A stretch of DNA of 64,000 nucleotides from contig NZ_CP047936.1 of NCBI RefSeq assembly GCF_014279975.1, positions 1,674,001 through 1,738,000 on the forward strand, in the 5' to 3' direction. This DNA comes from Synechococcus sp. BIOS-U3-1 (GTDB lineage: Bacteria > Cyanobacteriota > Cyanobacteriia > PCC-6307 > Cyanobiaceae). Made by a program: the position numbers and the translations under genes. A model generated the notes under the pieces. That model saw only the letters and a list, made by a program, of their open reading frames with translations. It did no database searches and was not told where the DNA came from. The first letter of the stretch is position 1, and every line of letters begins with the position of its first letter. Shown piece after piece: positions 43,119-51,770 of this stretch.

Positions 43119-43170
43119 CCTGTGGAAAAGCACAAGAGTTTGGTGGAAAAGCCCCCTTGTTTTCCACAGG
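43119..43170. promoter_or_regulatory. Cluster of DnaA-box-like sites
   Basis: TGTGGAAAA at 43121, GGTGGAAAA at 43142 and TTTTCCACA at 43160: two perfect and one near match to TTTTCCACA (the DnaA box form reported in cyanobacteria), in both orientations within 50 bp. The two outer sites also form an 11-bp inverted repeat (CCTGTGGAAAA / TTTTCCACAGG). No dnaA or dnaN gene is nearby. Confidence 0.45.
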
Positions 43171-43703
43171 ACAACACACCATCAGCAAGGCTTATCGCTG
43201 GAAGTTTCACAGGACCCGCCAAGAGCAAAGACGTTTGAGAAACAGCTGGGGCGAACGACGTTGGAGAATCGGAGTAGTACTTGCTACTTATTTGTTCTCA
43301 ATGGCAGATCGCTGCACAGCGGCAATGTGTGTTGCCTTCACCCATGTCCATGCAGTGCTCCGGCTTCGAGCTCATTTCGCTGCGCATCAGCCATCGGATT
43401 GGAGTCCATGAAGCGATGGATCTAGCTTGCAGACCACAGGTCTGAGACTGTTCGGCTTCTACTTGGCACTCAAAGCGTGCCTCCAAGGATTGGGCAAAAG
43501 CGCAACTGAATCCCAAAGCCTGCAGACAGGAGCCAGGGTGCCAAGCAATGGGTTGCATCCAAAACCCAGCCCAACCACAAAAAAGACCCCACTGCTAGTG
43601 CAGCCGGGCCAGGGTGATGGGGTCCATAGTTTGGGATCACTCAGGAGGCGCGTCAACGCCACATGTGGTGCATTGCTGATGAATTGACGATCAGGTTCTG
43701 GTG
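43171..43703. other. Gene-free stretch
   Basis: Frames of 60-110 codons overlap on both strands without ribosome sites; composition is not protein-like. A weak hairpin (CTGC-ACTA-GCAG) near 43590 is followed, on the minus strand, by a T-run. Confidence 0.35.
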
Positions 43704-43799
43704 ATGAGAATCATTTCAGCCAGGCATCGAGCCTCTGCCACGGCGATGGCTGACTCAATCGATCAGCTGGAAATGGTCGAAAAAGGTCTGGAGTCCTGA
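43704..43799 (+). CDS. Very short possible protein (31 aa)
   Basis: MRIISARHRASATAMADSID, then QLEMVEKGLES. Basic first half, acidic second half, one possible helix. No strong ribosome site. Followed directly by the hairpin element at 43803. May be chance. Confidence 0.3.
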   Translation: MRIISARHRASATAMADSIDQLEMVEKGLES

Positions 43800-43802
43800 T
43801 CA

Positions 43803-43857
43803 AAGAGGAAGGCCGCCCCTCCCCCTGGAAAGACGGCCTAACTCGCTCGTTTGTGCA
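43803..43857 (-). repeat. Interspersed hairpin element, copy 3
   Basis: Minus strand: ACAAACGAGCGAGTTAGGCC then a hairpin in which GGCCGTC and TTTCC pair with GGCGGCC and GGAGG, ending TTCCTCTTT. The best-preserved relative of copy 1 at 464-515. Confidence 0.6.
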
Positions 43858-44285
43858 TTGTTCAACCCATCACTTGTTGGCAAAGGAAGGGGTCGAAGCT
43901 TCTGGCTAGAGGCGCCCTGGGGCCATTGGCTCTAGGTGTCGGGCTGTGAACTCCTAGGGCACCTAGGGCGGTGCAAACGGAGCGTCGATTGGCGTGACGT
44001 ATCTGATGTGTACCTAACCAAACGACCAACCCAGGTCATGGTTGAGACTGTTGGAGCAGGGGCCAGAAGTCAGTCTGCTTCTGGGGTCTGCTGTGTTGGA
44101 CCGTCGTCTCTCATGAACGCCTCCGATCTCGATAGTCATACCTTCGTCAGCGAACACACATATGGCAACCAGCCATCCTGCTCATTGCCTTCACCGGCAA
44201 AAAATCCAATAGTGGGAATATTGTGCTCAAGCTCAGGCGAGGGGCAGGAGTGATGACACTTCGACGCGATGGGAACAGATCCAGG
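43858..44285. other. Gene-free stretch
   Basis: No gene I can support. A 105-codon plus-strand frame (43936 onward) has no ribosome site and a random composition. Confidence 0.35.
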
Positions 44286-44365
44286 CATCCCTGGAGCCAC
44301 TTTCAGAAAAACCGACCTTTCTGATTCCAACGAGCTGTAGAACCCGTGGTCAACCGTGGGCTTCC
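44286..44365 (-). pseudogene. N-terminal fragment of the DUF3104-like gene
   Basis: Minus strand reads TVDHGFYSSLESERSVFLKV then APGM, matching VDHGVYNSPESERPLFLDVA-TGM of the intact copy. Homology stops at that Met, where the 5.3-kb fragment begins, so the two fragments hold complementary halves. Overlaps the 3' end of the adjacent membrane-protein gene. Confidence 0.7.
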
Positions 44366-45045
44366 AAACGGCGACGGGCATCTGCCTGCGTGCGCCGGAT
44401 AGCAACTCGCACAGGCAGGAGACCGGCGAACACATTCACCATGAGCAACATCCAAAACACAGGCACTGGAATCCAGTTCACTGTCTCGCCATCCGACAAA
44501 CGCTGGAGAATTAACAACACGCCGCTAGTGATCAGCGACATGACAAAACGTGCGACGACATCCCATAACAATGGTGTGATGGTGCGCCGAGTGATCGCGT
44601 AATAGATGCCAGCAAAAGGCAGAACTGCATGAGCGAATGACCAGGGCCAGGCACGATCGCGAAGGCGATGCTCCAGAGCCCGATGACGGCTGGATTGCTG
44701 ACCATCTACTGCAGAGCGTTGCTGCAACACACGGTGGTCCGCACGAATGGAGGGGATCGATTCAACGATGGTGCCCCATACGAGGAGGGTCAATCCGAAT
44801 TGGAGGATCGGATCCAACCGCCAGCCTTGAAAGAACAGGATCGAAGCCGCCAGCGGTAGGGCGATGCAGCGTCCTGCCAGGGTGATCAGAAACCAGAAAA
44901 AGTCAAAGCCCTGACGTGATTCGCGCGGTTGATCCCGATCCATCAACACATCGAAGCGTCGTAACGACACCACGAGCGCAGGAACCCAAAGGGCCATCAG
45001 CAGCAGCCCTGAGATTGAAGCCCAATTCAGACTCGCATTCACCAT
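44350..45045 (-). CDS. Membrane protein (231 aa)
   Basis: Five or so hydrophobic segments, starting MVNASLNWASISGLLLMALW and including FFWFLITLAGRCIALPLAAS and FWMLLMVNVFAGLLPVRVAI, with a hydrophilic central loop (RADHRVLQQRSAVDGQQS). The N-terminus faintly resembles Ycf66-type proteins, but the rest does not, so I leave the family open. The 3' end abuts a DUF3104 fragment. Confidence 0.6.
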   Translation of the reverse strand: MVNASLNWASISGLLLMALWVPALVVSLRRFDVLMDRDQPRESRQGFDFFWFLITLAGRCIALPLAASILFFQGWRLDPILQFGLTLLVWGTIVESIPSIRADHRVLQQRSAVDGQQSSRHRALEHRLRDRAWPWSFAHAVLPFAGIYYAITRRTITPLLWDVVARFVMSLITSGVLLILQRLSDGETVNWIPVPVFWMLLMVNVFAGLLPVRVAIRRTQADARRRLEAHG

Positions 45046-45260
45046 CAGCAGCTCCGAGCTGTTCCCATATTGCTTTGCTCATGTCGCTATGTGGATCACC
45101 AGTGCGGAAGGAGAGGAGTGGTTGACTGGCTCTCGGCCTAGGGAGCGAGAGCGCGAGGCGTTGCTTCCGGGACAACCCAAAAGTGGGCCACATCGCTTTA
45201 TCAGACATGAACACGCGGCACCGTCACGTCTTCAATGTCTCCCCGAATCGACTGATATCA

Positions 45261-46502
45261 CTAATTTAAAAAAGGCCTGGGGTCCTGATCGAAACGATGC
45301 TCAAACGGCAGTGCATCTGGATGCTGATCACCATCCTCGGCGGCAGTGGACTCAAGAACCTGTCTCAGCAACCTGGCACTCTCCAGCGGCATGTCGCGCG
45401 GCACGGAGATGCGGTCGCGCAAATAGCGCAGCGCTGAAGCCGAACCCCTCTCTGGTATCACGGGCTGTTCAAGAATCATTGCCGTGAGTGCGGCCCTCAG
45501 CGGTTGGTCAAAACGATCCCCCAGAGGATTTCTTGCCAGAAGCGTGTGGCGATGCCGAAGCACCCTCTCCAAAGCACGCGCTCGCGCAGACACCGATTCA
45601 CCTGAGGAGCTCCAACGACGTTCAAGCTCATCGAGTCCTGAACCGCTATCCACCGCTAGAGCCATACGCTGCTGAGCTTGGTTGCCGTCAACCCAGCAAC
45701 CACCCATCTGCGGCGGCAGATCATGGGCATGGGTATGGACATCGCTCTGCGTGCCTCGATAAGTGTCGAGCTGTTCAAGAGCCGTGAGCCAGCGATCGAT
45801 GAGCGGGTGTTCCCGACGCAACGCGAAGCCCTTGAAATAGGCGAGTGAGGCATTCATCCGTTCCACATAGGGAATGAACACAAGGTCAGCGGTGCCAGGA
45901 ATCGAACCATCAGGTGCATCGGGATCCAACCAGCGCCCTCCACCGTTGGCGAGTGCCTGCTCCATCTGCTTGGCAACACGCTGAAACTGATCACGGGCTT
46001 GAAGCTCCTGTCGCTCTCCGAGACCAGGAGTGCACAACCAGATGCACCAGGCCCTAAACAGCAGACGTTCCAAATCCCGAAGCCGACGGACTCGGCGGTC
46101 GGCCATGGGAGCGCCGACAGGTCCGAAGCTGGATTCCAGAGCCTCCAAAATGCGATCACTTTCCGTGATCAAACGTCCATCCAGCTCCACAGCCGGCAGC
46201 ATCCCGGATGGAACGAGGGCAGTGAACCAGGGTTCCTTAGGGCCATAACAGCGCATGGTCACTTTGCGAATCCGATAAGGAATCCGGCGAAACTCAAGCC
46301 AAAGCCACACTTTCTGACAGTACGGGCACCATGCGTGGTGATCGCGGAACAACGTGACCCGAACCGAGTCCTCAGGCTGACCAAACAGGCGCAACGTGGC
46401 CTGAGCGTTAGCAGGACCATCGATTCGCTCGGCTGCAGGCGGAGCAAGTGCATCCAATGCAGACCAGCTGAGCGCACCAGCGCCGGATCGGACTTCGGTC
46501 AT
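45261..46502 (-). CDS. Glutathione S-transferase-like protein, long form
   Basis: 413 residues from ATG 46502. The N-terminal thioredoxin-like domain contains HHAWCPYCQKVWLWLEFRRI (redox-type CPYC instead of Ser/Tyr) and LPAVELDGRLITESDRILEA, typical GST contacts for glutathione. A helical GST-C domain follows (WCIWLCTPGLGERQ, ADLVFIPYVERMNASLAYF). The last ~170 residues are an unusual extension. Possibly a glutathionyl-hydroquinone-reductase-like or omega-type enzyme. Confidence 0.8.
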   Translation of the reverse strand: MTEVRSGAGALSWSALDALAPPAAERIDGPANAQATLRLFGQPEDSVRVTLFRDHHAWCPYCQKVWLWLEFRRIPYRIRKVTMRCYGPKEPWFTALVPSGMLPAVELDGRLITESDRILEALESSFGPVGAPMADRRVRRLRDLERLLFRAWCIWLCTPGLGERQELQARDQFQRVAKQMEQALANGGGRWLDPDAPDGSIPGTADLVFIPYVERMNASLAYFKGFALRREHPLIDRWLTALEQLDTYRGTQSDVHTHAHDLPPQMGGCWVDGNQAQQRMALAVDSGSGLDELERRWSSSGESVSARARALERVLRHRHTLLARNPLGDRFDQPLRAALTAMILEQPVIPERGSASALRYLRDRISVPRDMPLESARLLRQVLESTAAEDGDQHPDALPFEHRFDQDPRPFLN

Positions 46503-46550
46503 GGCATCCTCGGTACACCGCTGCATGATCATCGCCAGAGCGGATCACCC

Positions 46551-47021
46551 GTGGACATTGCACACAGCCATCTACTGGATCTTGAGAAACAAGCCCGACG
46601 TACCGGTTCAGGACTGACTGCTAGCGACCTGCTGGGGTGCTGGCAGCTGAACACCATCTGGCCCAAGGGACAAACCGAAGCAAGTGTCCTCAACGGCTGG
46701 CTGCTACGCAGCATCGGTGCCTGCCTCGAAATTAGGGGGAACTCCGACGATGGGCTTCAACTGCGCAACGCCGTGAACCTGTCAGGTCTCACCCTCCAGT
46801 TCACAGGCCCAGGCGAACTGAATGGCCGCCAACCACTGCTGAAATTCCGCTTTGAGCAGGTAGAACTGCTGCTCGGCCGCTTCACGCTATTGAAGCGGGA
46901 GCTGCCATCACCGCAAGAAGGTCGGGAGCCGTTTTTCGCTCTGATCAAACGCAGCCCAGAAGGGTGGATGGCCGCGCGAGGCCGGGGCGGTGGGCTGGCG
47001 TTTTGGACGCTCAGGGATTAA
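46551..47021 (+). CDS. PAP/fibrillin-like protein (156 aa), GTG start
   Basis: From GTG 46551: (M)DIAHSHLLDLEKQARRTGSG, LLGCWQLNTIWPKG, then GLTLQFTGPGELNGRQPLLK and a C-terminal GGGLAFWTLRD. The order 'LLGxW-x-L' / barrel strands / 'L-x-xTGP-x-L' recalls plastid-lipid-associated (fibrillin) proteins. No ATG is available; an upstream reading to 45999 is antisense to the GST gene. Family call is tentative. Confidence 0.55.
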   Translation: MDIAHSHLLDLEKQARRTGSGLTASDLLGCWQLNTIWPKGQTEASVLNGWLLRSIGACLEIRGNSDDGLQLRNAVNLSGLTLQFTGPGELNGRQPLLKFRFEQVELLLGRFTLLKRELPSPQEGREPFFALIKRSPEGWMAARGRGGGLAFWTLRD

Positions 47022-47571
47022 TGCGCTGCTCGGTCCAACCATCCTGAACCGTCCAGCAACGGCGAAGGTGGGGATGGGGCTTGAGGTCGAGCTGCTCAAC
47101 ACGATCCAGGGCGATGCGCATGATCAGCAGGTGATCGGAGATCGGCTCATCATCGGCAACCTCTTCTGGCCAGGGCCCTTGCAAATGAAAGGGTTCACCA
47201 GGAGACGGCCAGGCCCAGACCATGCGACCGGAGGGAGACAGGCGCTGCCAATGATCGAACAACGCCTCCGGTTCCTGCTCAGCACTGACCAGAACGGCAG
47301 TGCCACGGAGACGAAACTGCTCTCTGGCCTTACGGAACAACCAGCACAGTTCAACTCTCGGCTGGCTGATCAACTCAGAAGGCTTGTCACTGCGAACGTC
47401 AGTGAGCAGCTCCAGTTCCCCTGCAGGACTCCAACCTCGAAATACCAAAGTGCGCACACGGGGTGTTCCATCCGTTGCAGCAGTGGCCAACTGCAGCCAG
47501 GTCGCTCCAGAAGAGCGTCCCTCTCGTTGACGAGCACCACGCACAAGAGCACGCCAGGGAGGAAGGCTCAT
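47011..47571 (-). CDS. Pyridoxamine 5'-phosphate oxidase-like flavoprotein
   Basis: 186 residues from MSLPPWRALVRGARQREGRS; MPIDQETAM eight codons earlier is an alternative and overlaps the upstream gene by 11 bp. ATWLQLATAATDGTPRVRTL and VFRGWSPAGELELLTDVRSD match FMN-binding split-barrel proteins of the PNPOx/Alr4036 type. Reduces or binds flavin; substrate unknown. Same strand as the peroxiredoxin-like gene. Confidence 0.78.
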   Translation of the reverse strand: MSLPPWRALVRGARQREGRSSGATWLQLATAATDGTPRVRTLVFRGWSPAGELELLTDVRSDKPSELISQPRVELCWLFRKAREQFRLRGTAVLVSAEQEPEALFDHWQRLSPSGRMVWAWPSPGEPFHLQGPWPEEVADDEPISDHLLIMRIALDRVEQLDLKPHPHLRRCWTVQDGWTEQRINP

Positions 47572-47584
47572 CGCAGTCTCCTGA

Positions 47585-48319
47585 TCAATCGGCATGATTC
47601 AACCAGGGATCGAGGAACGCGAGCGGGCGCTGCATGGTTGCCGAATATCCAAGAATGCCTCGATCGCGGTAGACGTAGAGCAAGGAATCGTCGCTATCCA
47701 AAAGGAAGGTACCGCCGCGCTGCGTGATGAAACGATCATCCGGCACGTACGTCCTCCAGTGACGGAGCACCTCATTCATGTTGCGCAGCCGAACCGTTGC
47801 TAGCTCAAAAGGACGCTGAAAACCCTCGCCCCCGGCTCGGCGGAATAGGGCAGCAGGAATTGGAGGCAGGAGGCCTGTGGAAACAATTTCGTCGCCGCCG
47901 AAGCGCTGAGCAGCCGAACGGTCGCCGGTGTAACCACGCAACACCTCGGCGAGGGTTCCAGGAGAACCGATGCCGGCACACATCAGCAGAAGAGATGGCC
48001 AGGGCCCTCCAGGAGCCTGTAAACCAGGAGACAAGCCAAGGGTCTGATGCAACTGAGAATCTGGCTCCACCTGGAGAAACTCCCTTGGCATTCCCGTAAA
48101 TGAGCAGAAGCGCTCAGCTCCGGCATGATCACCAATGGCAATGGCCAGGGGGCGGATCCCTGCCTGCTCGAGCTTGGGTAGCACTGGCACCACAGCCTGT
48201 GCGTATTCCATTGAGTCAAAGTCGCCGAGCTGTGTGAGCAGCAGAATCAGCCGCTTGAAGCCCTGGTCTTGGGCATGGCTATCTCCGATGCGTTCCAACA
48301 ATGCTTCTGGTGCTTTCAT
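47585..48319 (-). CDS. Peroxiredoxin-like protein without catalytic Cys
   Basis: 244 residues. RLILLLTQLGDFDSMEYAQA, GIRPLAIAIGDHAGAERFCS and FTGMPREFLQVEPDSQLHQT follow an AhpC/TSA-2 thioredoxin-like plan, but the PxxxTxxC peroxidatic site is absent. The C-terminal half has LDSDDSLLYVYRDRGILGYS. Possibly a redox-sensing or structural relative. The ATG of the next gene may overlap its end. Confidence 0.65.
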   Translation of the reverse strand: MKAPEALLERIGDSHAQDQGFKRLILLLTQLGDFDSMEYAQAVVPVLPKLEQAGIRPLAIAIGDHAGAERFCSFTGMPREFLQVEPDSQLHQTLGLSPGLQAPGGPWPSLLLMCAGIGSPGTLAEVLRGYTGDRSAAQRFGGDEIVSTGLLPPIPAALFRRAGGEGFQRPFELATVRLRNMNEVLRHWRTYVPDDRFITQRGGTFLLDSDDSLLYVYRDRGILGYSATMQRPLAFLDPWLNHAD

Positions 48320-48478
48320 ATCTCAGCTGAGGACCGTATCGACTGAAGAATTGACCTGAAGTCAGCATGGTCTGTTTCGAAGGCAAACGGTGCTCGATGA
48401 TGACCGCTCCCTAACGAATGAAACTTGCCGAAGGGGCGTAATCAGTGCAGCGTGGGAGCAGCACAGGCAAGGCTGACC

Positions 48479-48760
48479 ATGGGAAGGGTCCAGAGGTTGG
48501 CAGCTCAGCGGCAGGTCACGCCCTATGAGCTGTCCCGCAACATTCTCCAGGAAGCCGGCTATGCGATCACACGCAGGGAAGAGAAGAACCCTGCTGGGCA
48601 TCGCGGTTATGACGTGGTCTTCCCCTGCACGATTGATGGTCAGCAACATCAAAAGATGATGAGGCGAACATGGCTGATCGAGCTGGCTGAACTGGTACTG
48701 GAAGGATTCAAGCCAGAGGAGATCGCCACCAACTATTTCAAACGGGAATTTGATTCATAA
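48479..48760 (+). CDS. Hypothetical basic protein (93 aa)
   Basis: From ATG 48479: MGRVQRLAAQRQVTPYELSR, then GYAITRREEKNPAGHRGYDV and LAELVLEGFKPEEIATNYFK. Basic first half and helical second half, perhaps nucleic-acid binding. No known family recognised. Confidence 0.55.
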   Translation: MGRVQRLAAQRQVTPYELSRNILQEAGYAITRREEKNPAGHRGYDVVFPCTIDGQQHQKMMRRTWLIELAELVLEGFKPEEIATNYFKREFDS

Positions 48761-48906
48761 CAGACGTCTGGCTTAAGCCTCTCCCGAGACACTTTTTCGC
48801 TGAATCAGCAAGCAATAAGAGCCACTTCATCATTTATTGAGTCGTGATTTTAACGATCCCTCATTCATAAACTTCTCAGGCTCCAGCACTGATCGAAAAG
48901 GCTCTC

Positions 48907-49125
48907 TCATAGAGAAGTCCCGTTACAGAGCCTCACGCCGAGTGCACGTTTTTCTGCAAACGACATTTTCTCCACCTTAGTTTCACGAATCACCTCATCA
49001 ACACAGTGATTGAAATATCGAGCTTGATTCGCCAGTGGGGAGACCTGGACTGCTCCATAGATCACAGCAAAGATCAAAAGCACTGGGTAGAGGTGCGCGT
49101 TGATCAGTTCGCGTGCCTGAGACAT
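48907..49125 (-). CDS. Small membrane protein (72 aa)
   Basis: MSQARELINAHLYPVLLIFA opens a single membrane helix (VLLIFAVIYGAVQVSPLA), followed by a soluble domain with two Cys (FNHCVDEVIRETK, GVRLCNG). Function unknown. Confidence 0.55.
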   Translation of the reverse strand: MSQARELINAHLYPVLLIFAVIYGAVQVSPLANQARYFNHCVDEVIRETKVEKMSFAEKRALGVRLCNGTSL

Positions 49126-49327
49126 GGATTAATCCATCACTAACTGCGCGCTAGCAACGAACACTCCATCCCGTCAAGCGATCACTCTATCTTCAAGAAC
49201 CTGAAATCTGAAGTGGAAGAACAGATGGGGTTGCATCAGTAAGTCAACAACAGTGGTCAACTCTCCATCAACAGGGGCAGTCAACAAGGCGCAAGACACA
49301 ATCAGGCCACAACACCAACATGCTGCT

Positions 49328-49355
49328 CAGCGATCACCGCGCACGGTGATCGCTG
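49328..49355. repeat. Perfect 12-bp inverted repeat
   Basis: CAGCGATCACCG-CGCA-CGGTGATCGCTG. Very stable cruciform or hairpin in a 300-bp gap, without a T-tract on either side. Could be an operator or RNA element. Confidence 0.7.
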
Positions 49356-49444
49356 ACGGCGATCTGGCCTGTGTCAATGCTCCAATCTGAGCAAATAGGA
49401 AAGCCTGGATCAGCTCCCTTGTCTTAGGAGACAAAACTGGTTTG

Positions 49445-49612
49445 ATGGCAATGTGTCACCCGGGAGTCCCCGCCGTGATTGGTCAAACCAGGATCTATTG
49501 CCAACAAGAAAAGGAGTTCCTGCTTGTGGAAGTTCCATCCCAGGACGCCTCATCGCAGATCAAAGAACTGAAAGATCAAGGCTGGGAGATCGAAGCTGAA
49601 ATCCCTGTCTGA
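49445..49612 (+). CDS. Small hypothetical protein (55 aa)
   Basis: MAMCHPGVPAVIGQTRIYCQ, then EFLLVEVPSQDASSQIKELK and GWEIEAEIPV. Two beta strands and a helix; a second ATG lies two codons in. Composition supports a gene; family not recognised. Confidence 0.5.
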   Translation: MAMCHPGVPAVIGQTRIYCQQEKEFLLVEVPSQDASSQIKELKDQGWEIEAEIPV

Positions 49613-49698
49613 ACCACTGAAAACACTTCACGCATACTGGCCATAGAGCGTCGACACGGCAGGAGAACCTGCCAATCACAATTTCAGCGCTGTAGAAA

Positions 49699-49848
49699 TC
49701 ACCCGGAACGACCTGAATCGTCGTCGTCAAACTTCTGCACAGCCGAGTCAATTAATCCCTTGGTATCGGTGTTCAAAGAAGCCACAACAAAAAACACCAA
49801 CGAGAGCACGCCTGAGGCTGCAATCACAACAACACTGAGATTGCTCAT
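49699..49848 (-). CDS. Small membrane protein (49 aa)
   Basis: From ATG 49848: MSNLSVVVIAASGVLSLVFF gives one helix, followed by NTDTKGLIDSAVQKFDDDDS. An earlier ATG at 49884 would disturb the membrane start. Function unknown. Confidence 0.55.
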   Translation of the reverse strand: MSNLSVVVIAASGVLSLVFFVVASLNTDTKGLIDSAVQKFDDDDSGRSG

Positions 49849-50127
49849 CTCAAGGTTGCCGTAACGAAAAGCCAAATAAATCATCGTCGGCGCAACAGCT
49901 CAAAACCGATGGACTAAAGCCCATTCGCTGGCTTATCAATGTACGCGTGACACGAAACACGACGACAGCAGCAGCGCTAGGCGGACAATCAGGGCAAGCG
50001 TTGACACATCTGTACTACAGCACTAGAACAGATGTATCAGCAGAGGATTCATGGCTCCTAGCTCTCCCTATGCACCGTTCAAGGCTGAGGAGTGGATGCG
50101 TGCGTCCCTGATTACCCCACGCAAACG

Positions 50128-50376
50128 ATGCCAAGCCATGGTTGGATCCAGGACCCCAGCACCCAGGAGACGAAACGGTTCCATGCCGACGAAAAAAGCT
50201 GGAACCACGCCCCGAGGATGTTCGTGGATTCAGGGAGACCTTTTCCAAACCAGGCACCACTGCTAACCACGCGCGTGCATCTAAATCAGGACACTGCCGA
50301 ACGCCTCTGGGGTGAACTCCTTCGTGTCGGCTGGCTTCCATGCAGGCCCCAGTGGTCAGCTGACGCTGAATTCTGA
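50128..50376 (+). CDS. DUF1651-like protein (82 aa)
   Basis: From ATG 50128: MPSHGWIQDPSTQETKRFHA, ESWNHAPRMFVDSGRPFPNQ, then LTTRVHLNQDTAERLWGELL and GW. This 'GW-x-x-DP ... F-x-D-x-GR ... A-x-x-LWxELLxxGW' pattern fits the picocyanobacterial DUF1651 family, which is often scattered near hypervariable regions. Function unknown. Confidence 0.75.
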   Translation: MPSHGWIQDPSTQETKRFHADEKSWNHAPRMFVDSGRPFPNQAPLLTTRVHLNQDTAERLWGELLRVGWLPCRPQWSADAEF

Positions 50377-50408
50377 ATAGTGCACATTTGCCCAAGACAG
50401 CGTCGTGG

Positions 50409-50810
50409 TCAGCCGAACTGGTAGTGCTTGCGAACGGGTTGATGAACCTGCCAGGTGCACGACAACCCTGATGGGAACTCAACAAGATCGCCTGCACCGA
50501 ATCGGACCGGTTCGCCGTCGTCAGGTGTCACAGTGACATCACCCTCAAGCAGCAGGCAGGTTTCTCGTTGGTGGTAATGCCAGGGGAAAGAGCTGATTTC
50601 ACAGGCCCAAACCGGCCATTCGCGAACACCGAGGGCCAGGATCACACTCTCCGGGCAGTTGGAGGTCACACAGATCATCGCGGTGTCGGTCGCGGCATCA
50701 GGATCCCATGATTGCGCGGCGCCGGCCCAAAGCATCCGGCCTTGTAATTCAACCCATGGTTGGCCAGCGATGATCACAGCTGTGATCGAATCTCTGTAGG
50801 AGCAGCCCAT
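50409..50810 (-). CDS. Cupin protein (cupin_3/DUF861-like)
   Basis: ALGVREWPVWACEISSFPWH, then YHQRETCLLLEGDVTVTPDD and FGAGDLVEFPSGLSCTWQVH: a one-domain cupin with H-x-H-like metal-site segment and the G-D-x-V-x-F-P-x-G signature. The full frame is 133 residues, but the usual length (about 90) corresponds to a start at the Met at 50678. Overlaps the start of the divergent bestrophin-like gene by 2 bp if long. Confidence 0.75.
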   Translation of the reverse strand: MGCSYRDSITAVIIAGQPWVELQGRMLWAGAAQSWDPDAATDTAMICVTSNCPESVILALGVREWPVWACEISSFPWHYHQRETCLLLEGDVTVTPDDGEPVRFGAGDLVEFPSGLSCTWQVHQPVRKHYQFG

Positions 50811-51741
50811 GATCGACTCTGGCGACTATGGCTATCCACCGAGCACCCGCAGACAAGACTACGTGCTCGTTTTACTGCAGCTGCTGTGGCGCATGCGCTT
50901 CGACCTGTTAGTGCTGCTGTTGATCACTGTTCTTGTCCTTAACGATTGGATCCCACGCAGCTGGACCGCTAACGCAAGCGTGGTGAGGATCATGGGCATC
51001 GCGGCATCAATTTTTCTCGGCTTTCGCAACACGCAAGCGATCGGACGCTGGTGGGAGGCCAGAAAACTCTGGGGAACTGTTGTGAACGTGAGTCGAAACT
51101 GGTCTGACACATTGCGTGCGCATCTCGATAGCAGCAGGTCACCCGGACGCCAGGAACGCAAGTTGCTACGTCTGCAGGTCGCCATCGTTTGGCAGCTGAA
51201 CTTTCAATTGCGCAACTTCTGGCGGCGAGATCTAAGGGAGTTGCAAGATCAATTGCTCAAGGATCTAAAGTTGCCCCGGAGTACCAACCTCCGTCAGCTG
51301 GGACAGCTGCGAGGCGTTTGGATTGGAGACCTCCATCGCGCAGGATTAATCGATGGCTTCGGACGCCTGCAGCTGATGCAAGTCGGAAACGGCTGCACCG
51401 ATGCCATTGGGGGTTTGGAACGAATCCGCAACACACCACTTCCAGCGTCTTACGAGGTATTCGTCAGACTTCTGAACTGGTTATTTATCCTATTGCTGTT
51501 GTTGTACTTCCACGACTTAGGCCCAGAGTCACAGAGTCGTTTTGGAAGCGTGATGATTGTGGTGCTGTTCCTGATGGCCGAGCGGATCGGTGCCTATGTG
51601 GAAGGTCCATTTGACGCAGATTGCAGCAGCTTTTCATTACCTCTAAATAGCATCTGCCTCACAATCAGCCACGACCTGCTCGATCACGCTACAGACCATG
51701 TCCAACACCTGAAATCCGATGATCCAGTGCGCTGGGACTGA
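50809..51741 (+). CDS. Bestrophin-like channel protein
   Basis: 310 residues. The N-terminal RRQDYVLVLLQLLWRMRFDL, ASIFLGFRNTQAIGRWWEAR (conserved 'F-R-x-N-x-A-x-x-RWWEAR' block) and RNTPLPASYEVFVRLLNWLF are hallmarks of the bestrophin/UPF0187 family. These form pentameric anion channels; cyanobacterial and algal relatives have been linked to bicarbonate or chloride flux at the thylakoid. Localisation here is inferred. Confidence 0.85.
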   Translation: MIDSGDYGYPPSTRRQDYVLVLLQLLWRMRFDLLVLLLITVLVLNDWIPRSWTANASVVRIMGIAASIFLGFRNTQAIGRWWEARKLWGTVVNVSRNWSDTLRAHLDSSRSPGRQERKLLRLQVAIVWQLNFQLRNFWRRDLRELQDQLLKDLKLPRSTNLRQLGQLRGVWIGDLHRAGLIDGFGRLQLMQVGNGCTDAIGGLERIRNTPLPASYEVFVRLLNWLFILLLLLYFHDLGPESQSRFGSVMIVVLFLMAERIGAYVEGPFDADCSSFSLPLNSICLTISHDLLDHATDHVQHLKSDDPVRWD

Positions 51742-51770
51742 TCAAAATAGGGCTATCAATCAGGTCATGG

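Noticed and set aside
43157..43411. Plus-strand frames of 80-110 codons
   Set aside because: Several mutually overlapping frames of similar length, Trp/Cys/Arg-rich random composition, no ribosome site.
45999..46550. Long N-terminal extension of the fibrillin-like gene
   Set aside because: It is antisense to the GST-like gene and shows no domain; the GTG at 46551 gives a normal protein.
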